Shown in pieces: positions 55,201 to 64,000 of a stretch of 64,000 nt of DNA. Origin of the DNA: Powellomyces hirtus (lineage: Eukaryota > Chytridiomycota > Chytridiomycetes > Spizellomycetales > Powellomycetaceae). The DNA is taken from positions 310,001 through 374,000 of the forward strand of contig JAHLKG010000025.1 in assembly GCA_025526995.1 (NCBI GenBank), read 5' to 3'. The position numbers and the translations under genes were made by a program. Below the pieces are notes generated by a model. That model was not told where the DNA came from, searched no databases, and was given only the letters and a program-made list of their open reading frames with translations. Position 1 is the first letter of the stretch. Each line of letters starts with the position of its first letter.

Positions 55201-56837
55201 GCCGGGAAGCGATTTGTGCCGCAGGTTTTCCAGCACGTCGGTGATTTTGTCGTGTTCGCCCAACCGCCGTTCCTCTTGAACCCGCCGCAAGGAAAGAAAA
55301 ATGAATGCGTGTCCCGTCCCAACGGAAAAACAGGCGGCGGAGAGGGACTACTTACGCGCATCCATGTGCAACACACTGACATAGAACTCGTTCGGGGTTG
55401 CGTTCGGCACGCGGAACCTTCTCAGAGCGACTTCGAGAAGTTCCGTAGCCGTCAGTGTGGGCGTCAGGGCGACGGTTTTGAAGGTTGCTTTGAGATCCAC
55501 GTTGCCGGCATATATCCGCAGCACGCTGATCGGTTCCTAAGAGCAAGCAAATCGGGACGGAGGAACGAGGGGGTGAGAATGTTGAGGACCAGGCAGAGCG
55601 TTCGTCATTTGTTTCTTTTCTAACCTTGAGCATCTCTTGTGAAGCAGTGACGGGCGTGCTGTGTGCAGACCGGTCCACGGTCGACCGCGACAACGTATCT
55701 TGTTTCTTTTTCGAACCGCTGCGGGTCAAGAGTTTCTACAAAGGGGCCCGTGCACATACATACACATACGATGGATCAGAGATTTCAAGTCCAACTCAAA
55801 TCCATCCCCACCTTGTTCATCTCCAAAACTCACCGACAGAAACCCTCTAGACAAACTAGCCGTGTTCAGCTTCTTCTCCCCTCGCCCCCCATCTGGCGGA
55901 TACTCGTCCTCCTCCTCGCTGTCCTCCTCATCGTCGGAATGGAAGATGTATTCAGTAAAGTTTTCGGGGAAGAAGATGTTGCGTCGCGGCGTCGCGGCTG
56001 GATCGATGGGTTGTGGGAGGAGGTCCGCGTCCTGCACGGAGGTGATGGTGACGTTGCGGGATTTGTTGAGACGGGCGAGGCGTTCAAACGGCGTCTGGGA
56101 AAAAACAAGGCGGAGGACGTTCGTTAGAAAGAAAGAGCTGGGGGCAATTTGAACGCTTCTGTCTCTTCCCGGCACGTAAGCAGTCCGCTTGTACTTTTAT
56201 TGGACCTGATTTCTTGCGTTTTCTGCTTGTTTCTGACGCTCACCTCGACGTTCTCAGCGGGTATGTATCCGATCTGGATTCATCACGAAAGTCGGCCACG
56301 AAAAGAGGGGAAAGATATTCAATCAGCATTCGGTTCGCGTATTCATGGATCGTTCAGTTCACCCTGCCATTTCCTTGTACAATGCGCTGCGCGTTCGCAT
56401 AGCTCATTACATCTCTTTGGGGTATGGCATTTCAGTTCTCCCATTCCTACCTCGTCAGTCTTCAAGCACTTTACAAGCCACCAATAACTGTTGCTATCAT
56501 CCAACAGATCCAACGAATCTCCTTTCAGCACACAGACTTGGCCTTCCAGGTTCGCCACAAACGTATGCAGGGCATAGACGAGTCCAAAGTCGATTGGTTC
56601 GGTAATATCGTCGCCATCGTCTTCGTCTTCGCTTCCACTAGCATCACCGTCGTCGTCGTCCTCGGGGTGGTTAGAATAGGAGGCTTTGTTGTTGTTGTTG
56701 TTGTTGTTGCTGCTGGGCTCGTCATCTTCGGGGTTGTGCTCGTAGGTTGTGCGCGGTGGGTCCGAGTCGTGGCGGTGGTCATGCTGGTAATTGGAGTTGC
56801 TGGAGGAAGAGCGAGATATTGGGGCGTTGTTGAGCAT
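52255..56837 (-). CDS. SH3-RA-RA cortical/signalling scaffold
   Basis: Eight exons, 56451-56837, 56244-56273, 55834-56094, 55625-55735, 55356-55536, 54828-55274, 52428-54709 and 52255-52305, join in phase to give 1,249 aa. The SH3 domain (about 87-145) reads VYALHTFVANLEGQ, DDSNSYWWLVKC and, from a 30-nt exon, IGYIPAENVE. Two Ras-association-like folds follow: about 264-323 (VLRIYAGNVDLKATFKTVAL) and about 395-470 (LIRIFMYDD, then RTYKTIGVDSNTTVSAIKET). The last 760 residues are Ser/Gln/Asn-rich with a polyQ run and a conserved-looking start (HPILMMAEGSAEEIDFVLRR). The layout suggests a Ras-family effector scaffold at the cell cortex. I cannot assign a named orthologue. Confidence 0.85.
53984..54026 (-). 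repeat. PolyQ-encoding CAA/CAG repeat
   Basis: About 13 Gln codons within the SH3-RA-RA gene; likely length-polymorphic. Confidence 0.9.
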
Positions 56838-57258
56838 GGTATTTTGTTATGAATGCGGTTTTAAGAGGACCGCGGTGAGAGGACAAAGGAGGAAGACGGA
56901 GGGACAGCAAAGACTGGAATGAGAACTAGTACTGGGATCTTTGGGTGAGGGAAAGTGCGGGGTTTCCGTTGGGCAAAGTGAGTGTTCAGCGGCGGGCGGT
57001 TGTGGTCGCGCGCAGCAAGCAACTTTACAGTGTCACGGTAAAGAGATTCCCATTCGCCAACAACAAAAACGGCGCGTACCCGTTCCGCGTTTGTCCCATC
57101 CCCCTCATCAGTATTCCATTACGATTTCGTTCCTTGACGGTTTGCCGATTCGCCGCAACAGGGTTACTGAATTCCCAAATCCTGATCGCCGTGGGTAGTA
57201 GTATTGTAGTAGTATTATATGTACATTGGAAAAAACAAAAAAATGTGAAAACAAGTGG
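56838..57258. other. Intergenic, SH3-RA-RA promoter region
   Basis: 420 bp between the INSIG stop and the SH3-RA-RA start; no gene seen. Confidence 0.6.
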
Positions 57259-58201
57259 CTAAGAAACACGCACGTTCGGCTTTGCCGTTGACGGTGCGGC
57301 GGCTGCTGCGTCTGCTTTTGCTGATGGGTAATACTCGTCGGGGACAATAGTCAGTTGTCGCCCGATGGATCCAAACATGACTGCAGCGGAATACAGCATG
57401 CAGGGGAACCAGGACCGCACACCGAAAAAGTCTGCTTTTGTAAAGCTGCGGCACAGAGAGGGAACTGATCAGCGGCCAACAGCAAGAGGACACATTTGTC
57501 GCGCGGTTTTTTACCTGTACATTCCGCTGTGAACAAACATCTGGGCAATCCATGTGCCAACGATGGCGACGGTCGAGGAGAGCAAGAATCCATGCAGGGT
57601 GCGATCAAACATCAACCATAGCCAGACTGCCGAGAGAGACAAGACGAGGGAGACCTGCATGCTGCTGGTCCATGGCAGTTTTGCCGCAGCATAATTGACG
57701 CCAATGAAGCCGCCGCAGCATCTTGCGTGGGGAAAGAGAGGAAGAATGGTTTAGGGCCAACTTTGCGGGATGTATCTCGCCGTAGGTACACACTTACCGC
57801 AATACATTGGGCCAATCTCGCTTGTACTTGTGCGGGCGGCCAAATATTCGATAGTCGAGGACGGGATAGAGGGTTCCGACGAGACAAGCGCCAAAGCCGC
57901 AATTGAGGGGGACCCAAAAGACCGTGTCAAACAGTTGGCTGACGTTTCTTGGATAGCGGGTAATGTCGTGTTCCTGTTGAAAGTGGTCGATGATGACCGA
58001 GAAGATGAAGCCGAGGGCAAACAGAGCGACGGCTTTGGGCGGGTACTGCAGGAGTGGAGAAGCGGCGGCAGCAGACGGGGGTTTCGGCATTGCGGGTCGT
58101 TTTGCGGTTGTTTTTGTGGTTTGCGGCGGGGGCGGCGGCGGGAAGAAGAGCGAGTTTGCGGTGGAAAAGGAGTTGTGGTGGTGTGTCAACGTTGCGGTCA
58201 T
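57259..58201 (-). CDS. INSIG homologue (sterol-regulated ER membrane protein)
   Basis: Three exons, 57798-58201, 57515-57721 and 57259-57445 (introns 76 and 69 nt), give 265 aa. After a disordered, His/Pro-rich N-terminus come the INSIG landmarks: a first membrane helix (VALFALGFIFSVIIDHF), WVPLNCGFGACLVGTLYP, then PHKYKRDWPNVLRCCGGFIG across the first splice, WLWLMFDRTLHG, and FFGVRSWFPCMLYSAAVMFG with GSIGRQL. The length and the six predicted membrane segments fit. INSIG proteins bind oxysterol in the ER membrane and restrain SCAP/SREBP or HMG-CoA reductase. The Asp in FDRT matches the conserved FDRS position in animals. Confidence 0.92.
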
Positions 58202-59486
58202 AGTTGAGGGGCGGGGGGGGAGGGGGGGTGGAGAGGAGCAATGGAGACGACGCCGACGACCTGTCAGTCGGGAGTCGGTTGGTCAGTGGGTTCAGACCCG
58301 TTGGTCCAGTCCGGTAGTGCGCTAGTGGAATGTGTTAGTGGGGTCAAGTGTCGGAGGCACACGCAGGTTGTGGGGAATGAGAGAAAGCGCAATGGGCTCG
58401 ACGGCAGACACGAGTGAAGATGGATGGGGCTTTACGTATGGCTTTCGCAATTTAGGCGGGCTAATCAAATCAGCACAGATGAACTGCGCGCGTGAGTGAG
58501 TGAGTGTGTGAGTGAGTGACTATCCTAGTGACAGAAGACACTCGTGGCCTCAGTGCTTTCTTTTGACTGACTGACTGACTGACGGACTGACTGATTGAGT
58601 TGTCTGTCTATCCTACTGACTATATCTATCCCTCCCACAGTGTCAATTAATCATCCACTCACTACTCACTCAGTCACTCACTCAGTCACTCAGGCATTTT
58701 GAGTCTCAACGGACAAGTCTCAATCACTCTCATGGTTGATAGGATGGATAGTCTGTCTTGTCTCATCACAGTCACTCACTCGATCGTGCAAGTCGAATGT
58801 CATGCATGATGCTAGGAATAGGATGTCTACTACTTTCACATGCCAATCCATCCCATTCACTCAATCACGCACTCACTCACTCACTCACTCACTCACTCCA
58901 GAGTATCGATACATCGTCCCACCCACTCGCCTGTTTGCCTGCCTGCCTTCCTTCCTTGGCCTCACGCCATCCATCCATCCATCCCATCCACTCCCCATCC
59001 TATATCTATATCAATATCCTACATGTATCATCACCCCTACATTCAGTCTAACGCTCACGTGCATAACCACCCCTCCCCACACTCCAATCCCATAGCCAGG
59101 ATCCAGTCAATCATTATTCAGTTCAATTCCCTTGTCATGCGGTAATGCAAGAAGAATAATATCGATAATGCTTTTCATATCACAGAGCCGACCGCCCCAC
59201 TTGTGAGTGACTGAGTTGAATTAAGCGATGTGAAATGGACATGACTGAGTGAATTCCCAACTTGTGTTTGATATATGGTATTACAACGCGACCAAACTCC
59301 TTCCCGCCGCGTGGCTTTTACCAACTCGACTCTACTCACTCAACTCACGTCTAAAGCTCACAAACGTTCCATTCCTTCCTTCCACTCCTCCCCACGCATG
59401 CCAAACTATTAGACAGAGAGACCCAGAGAGAGAGAGTGCCTCAGACCTCCTCCCCTCCTTCACTCCATATATACCCCCCTTCCCAA
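58202..59486. other. Divergent promoter region INSIG/DP with tetranucleotide repeats
   Basis: 1.3 kb between the divergent INSIG and DP starts. It is rich in GAGT/ACTC and GACT repeats (58494-58520, 58558-58595, 58660-58690, 58858-58898). No gene seen. Confidence 0.7.
58494..58898 (+). repeat. GAGT/ACTC and GACT tetranucleotide arrays
   Basis: GAGT arrays near 58494-58520 and ACTC arrays near 58660-58690 and 58858-58898 are complementary, so single strands could fold into long hairpins. Confidence 0.8.
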
Positions 59487-62274
59487 ATGAGGCGTGCCAA
59501 TACCCCCCCTCCACCTCCCACAACCCTGCCACTCCAACCCTCCGTCTCGGCCACTGCGGCTGCTGCCAAGACTGACCCCACCCACCCGTCTCCACAATCT
59601 CCCTCCCTCAACCCCAATGTCGCCGCTCCACCCCAGAGTCGCAAGCGGCTCGTCCCAGACTCCTTTGAAGCCCTCATTCCCGCTTCACAAAGGCCACGCC
59701 CTTCCGTGATCGACCAACTCTCCGCGAGGTGAGCCAACTACTAGTCAGCAAAACACTCCCAAAACTTTATGGGGGCCTGTTGGACCATGACCTCGACTCT
59801 CAGATTTTAATCTCTCTTTTTATTCTTGTCTTCCTTAGCGATCCGTTTCGCACGTATTCCACTATGCAGCAACAGCAGCAGCAGCAGCAGATGCAGTATG
59901 CTGTCGTCCCCCATACGCAGTCCTATCAAAGCGTCAACAATCCCCATCTACGCCACCAACAGCAGCGGCAGCAACAGTCACAGCACCATCATCATTCCTT
60001 TGCCAATCCTCCTGCCGACCCACAGACGCGTCTGCTCCCGCAACTTAGCTTTGGAACCCAGCGCCATGGGAGCTCCAGCGCCAGCGGCGGCCGAGTCTAC
60101 CCGGGTCCGCCCCAACAGCAGCAGCAGCAGCATCAGCCGCAGAGCCTACACTTTCACCCGTCTCCCTTTGACACTCGCCAATTTCACCAAGAGCAACAGC
60201 AGCGGCAACAACCACAACAACAGCAATCGATGGCCCACTCTTATGCAGCATCACAATCTCACTCGCAACATCTCCATCAGCAGCAAGCTCAGAAAGGCGA
60301 TAGGTTGGCCATGACCGATGACAATACCACAGCTCTGGCAGCAGAGGCAGACGCGGCAGATTCGAGCGCGGCACTCACCCACGACTCTCCCGACGCCGAT
60401 CCGAGCAAACGCGTCAAGGGTCTGCGGCACTTTAGCCGATGCGTCGCGGAAAAGGTGCAACTGAAGGGCGCCACTACATACAATGAGGTAAGCCTCTCGG
60501 AAGATGAAGAAAAACAACAGGCCGCGGCTTGCTCTCCCACCATGACTCTACCCTCGACAATGGATGTCACACTCTTTTGTGCGTCAGACCACGCCGTGTG
60601 ACGATCATGATCAGAGTGCTCAAACCTTCTTGCTGTTCTTACGCTTGCACTCCCTGCTTGTCGAAAGTCCGTCTCTTTACACTGATTTCATCACCGCATC
60701 TTTTTTAGGTTGCCGATGAGTTGGTGGATGAGTTTACTATTCAAGCTCGCAATGCCGACTCGGTAGGTGTTGTCCGTTTCTGGCTTCCCACAATGACTAG
60801 CACTCACGCACACCTTACAATTCCAGTTTGATCACAAGAACATTCGGCGACGCGTTTACGATGCGCTCAATGTTTTGATGGCCATGGGGATCATTGCGAA
60901 AGCCAAAAAAGAGATCAGATGGATCGGGCTCCCCACCGAAGGCGCTTACCAGCGCGACCTGGAAGTGCTGCAGGTATGTTTTATGCAGTTAATCGCCCAG
61001 GATTCTCCCTCGTGGTGACTTATGGCGCTTTTTTTTTTTTTTTTTGCATTGTAACTTTTAGCGACGGAACAAGGAGTTACGTGACTTGACAGCTACCGAA
61101 CGCGAAGCGGTCAATGTTAGAGTGAGAAAGGTAAGCATCGTTTCTCGTTTATTCGAGACAGGCTCGGGGGGGGGCCCCACCCTTACAACGCTGTTGAACC
61201 AAAAATCTCACCTTTTCCGTCTCATTTTGGTCATTGGTTTTTGCCTTATGAAGCAGCAACGACTGTTGAAGAATCTCGTAGAGCGCAACGCCCAGACACA
61301 GAATCAAGCCGCCACCGCAGAAGGTGGTTTGGGTATGACCAAGGCCGGCGGACAGGGCAGCACCGCGAAGGATGAGGTCCTCCGACTGCCGTTCCTCCTC
61401 CTTCGCTCCGGGCAAGACGCTAGAGTCAAAGTCGAGAGCAACGAAGATGGCTCGCAGTTTGTCATCAGCTTCACCAGACCTTTCGTCATCGTGGAAGACA
61501 TGGAAGTTCTCACCATGCTGTGTGACACCAGGCTGGACGAACAGTCAAGGGAACCGCAGTTGGATGCGGATGGAGACCCGATTGTGGGGACCTCGCCGAT
61601 GCGGGACGACACCACCGCCACCACCCACACTGGGAGCAACAAGAGCATCAGCGATCACAACTTGAACACCCATCGAGTTCCCGACATCTCGTCGCCGTTT
61701 GACCCGTTCATCATGAGAGCACGCTCGGACAGGAGTGCACACGCTGCGGAACACCAAGGAACAACGGGCCATTCGCAACATCACTATGCGCTGCATCACC
61801 AACAGGAACAACAGCAGCAGCAGCAGATGGACTCTTTGCACAACTTGCGGGTGCCTACAGGTAGGTACCCTGCTGTGACGTGATCCGTCGTGGATCAAAT
61901 GTGCATGCGCACGACAGTTGTGCCCCTTAACCGTTCAGAATGCTAACTGAAAAACTCGTTTAGGCGCAGATGTCGTGGGTACCCGCGACGGTAGTAGCAA
62001 CCGCATGCTATCAGTCTCACCTGGCGCACCCACAGAACCCACACCCCAGCTGGCTCATCGAACCGCGTCTCCTTTCGATCTCCCTTTACCCACGCTACCT
62101 CCAACCAGCTCCTCCTCCTCCTCCTCCTCCTCCTCCTCCTTCTCCTCCTCTATTGCATATCCCGGTAGCGGCGGCGGCAGCAGCGCAAACTTGACTCACC
62201 ACCTCCATGACCATAGATCGAGGCAAGGCCCACCCGCATCGCAACCCGCGACCCCGACCTTTTTCTCCACTTGA
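59487..62274 (+). CDS. DP transcription factor (E2F dimerisation partner)
   Basis: Seven exons, 59487-59728, 59839-60487, 60709-60762, 60827-60973, 61062-61130, 61254-61860 and 61964-62274, join in phase to give 692 aa. The DNA-binding domain (about 272-351) reads [52 protein letters not shown] and [10 protein letters not shown], which is diagnostic of DP rather than E2F. A dimerisation coiled coil ([12 protein letters not shown]) and the DP C-terminal fold ([30 protein letters not shown]) follow. The N-terminus is polyQ-rich and the C-terminus has a poly-Ser run. With an E2F partner it would control G1/S genes in the nucleus. No E2F gene is in the window. Confidence 0.93.
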
Positions 62275-64000
62275 CAAAGAGGGATACCCAGCATATATAC
62301 CCCCCGTCGACCGAATCGTCGACTCTTCACTGCGCGTCCACAAACGAGGGCCGCGCAAGAGTTTCTTTCCACATACCGCGTTTGGAGGATGAGTATAATC
62401 CATCTCCCCCTCCACCTCACGACGTTCATTTGATACCCAATCACTTCTTATAGCCTTGCGCTCGATACCCCCCAACCATTTGATACCCCCTTCACGCCAC
62501 CCCTCTGATGGCGTTTTTCTTCACCCCCTCACTCCTCACAATCCCACCCTGGCGTCTTTGCTTTTGACATTTGCGTTTACGGACGGCGGACACGTGGGGG
62601 GCATATTTTTCCTTTTGTTTTGCTTTTCTGTTTGATTTTATCTTTTGACAGCTTTCTGAGCGGTGACATATTGACCCTTGCTCTGTTGTCCTTATCTATC
62701 GTAGCGACTGGATCTTTGCGCGATCCTTGTAGCCCCCCCCCCCATATCTTATATTGTCCATCGCTGGCCCCGCGTTATATATTTCTGATATCCTTATCCA
62801 TTTCTTTCCTTTTTCTTTGTTTTCCTCGTTTTCATGCGCAGCTTGTATATATATATATATATATATATATAAGTCATAGTCATATACTCATGTACATTTT
62901 TTCCTGTAGCATGATGTCGGCGAATCATTTGGGTGTTATCTCTGTGAGAGAGAGAGGGGTGCCTCCGACCGCAGCAGGCGCACACGACGGACGCGAAAGC
63001 GCAAGCCCCAACCGCAATCTCGTCATTTGAACTTTTCGTTTTTTTTTTTGTTTTTTTTTTTTTTTTCTTGACGTTTGAATATCGGGCCTCCGTCCACTCC
63101 CTCCCAACCCAACAAACTCAACCAACGGTTACAAGAACCCCTCCTAAACAGTTTTATTCTAGACACTATCAATTATTATTTCTATTCAAACTCCCCACGC
63201 TACTTGATTTACGGGTACCATTGTTATTGTTACGACTCGGTAGACACACCTGTACGCACAACCCCGTGAACCTGCTTGATTGAACCTCTGTTGCTTGCAT
63301 GTGTGTGTGTGGGTGATGGGAGTGAGTGGGGTATACTGAGAATGGTGAGAATGGTGGTGAAGGCGGTTGTGGTCATGCAATAGGCTCTCGGGATGCGTAC
63401 TGTGGTTTGAATTTGAATTCACCCCGCGGGTTGGAGATGCGGCTGGGTTCGGGTAGTTTGTAATTACTATGCTACGGTTATGATATTTTTGCATGTTTTT
63501 TTTTTCTTTTGGGGGGGTTTTTTTTTGGGTCGGTGCACGTACAGTAAAACATACGTCAATTCCTGCTACACCACGCAAAACGTGGCTAGGATTTTTTTTT
63601 GCAGAGAAAGGATATCCGCCTGCGTTGTGAGGAAATCTGCTCTTCCGCGTGGTAGTGGGCGTTTTCGGTGGGATGCAAATAAAATGTTCGGGGAGGAGGA
63701 GGGTTTCCACTACGCCAAGTTGGGGCGATCGCGCTTACGTGGGGCCGCAAACTCCGACGTGCGGGGGACGCGTTCTGTTTTATTCACACAAACTGTCGCG
63801 CGTGGACGTTGACCCATTAACATTAACTCTAAACTGCACGTCACAGCGGGTAGTGGTGTACCGTCGGTACACTTTCCAATGCGTACGTAACGAGGTACAG
63901 TATCGTACCTTGGTCCTGCAAAAACACAGTTTGACAGGTTTTGCTGCATTACTGTTACTTTTCTCGCGCTGATTGACTTTTTCTCCAGCTTTTTTTTTTG
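62275..64000. other. Window end, no gene seen
   Basis: Contains a TA array (62845-62871), T-rich runs (63040-63067, 63491-63530) and no recognised gene. Short frames on both strands look spurious. Confidence 0.6.
62845..62871 (+). repeat. (TA)n microsatellite
   Basis: About 13 TA units. Confidence 0.92.

Noticed and set aside
63480..63972. Plus-strand frames at the window end
   Set aside because: They start in T- and G-homopolymer sequence and show no domain.

Overview
This 64 kb window reads as nuclear DNA from an early-diverging, chytrid-type fungus. The genes carry short GT-AG introns (about 60-240 nt). The gene set combines fungal families (m-AAA protease, CTF18, LSM12, FBXO31-type F-box, 1-Cys peroxiredoxin) with an INSIG homologue and an E2F-partner DP factor. 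E2F/DP was lost in Dikarya but kept in chytrids, so the DP gene is the main taxonomic clue. No rRNA or organellar marker is present, so the assignment is inference. All exon structures were spliced by hand and checked for phase.

Region 1 (1 to about 19.3 kb) is a transposon nest. A Ty3/gypsy chromovirus lies on the minus strand (974-6455). Its pol is broken, its gag contains in-frame telomere-type TTAGGG repeats, and nested tandem repeats follow its 3' end. A Ty1/copia element lies on the plus strand (9284-14956) with both LTRs; unusually, it has a chromodomain between integrase and reverse transcriptase, and it is also decayed. A solo LTR of the gypsy family follows, flanked by a perfect 5-bp duplication. 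Next is an apparently intact 3,572-bp PIF/Harbinger element (15589-19160) with perfect 37-bp inverted repeats and a TTA duplication. It has a DDE transposase, a Myb/SANT-like partner and a possible third spliced ORF. It sits inside a promoter-like repeat whose empty copy is present at 8765-8959.

Region 2 (about 19.3-24.6 kb) has no convincing protein gene. It holds short hairpin-ended repeats and two of three identical, intron-containing tRNA-Tyr(GTA) genes; the third is at 33.5 kb.

Region 3 (24.6-62.3 kb) is ordinary genic sequence. In order: FBXO31-type F-box protein (-), CTF18 clamp loader (-), mitochondrial m-AAA protease (+), LSM12 (+), an 850-aa low-complexity protein (-), 1-Cys peroxiredoxin (+), a coiled-coil protein (-), a J-domain protein (+), an SH3-RA-RA scaffold (-), INSIG (-) and DP (+). 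The end of the window (62.3-64 kb) is AT- and homopolymer-rich with no gene. These genes are not an operon or a functional cluster. The coherent theme is in region 1, where two unrelated retrotransposon superfamilies each carry a chromatin-reading module and a DNA transposon is nested among them.
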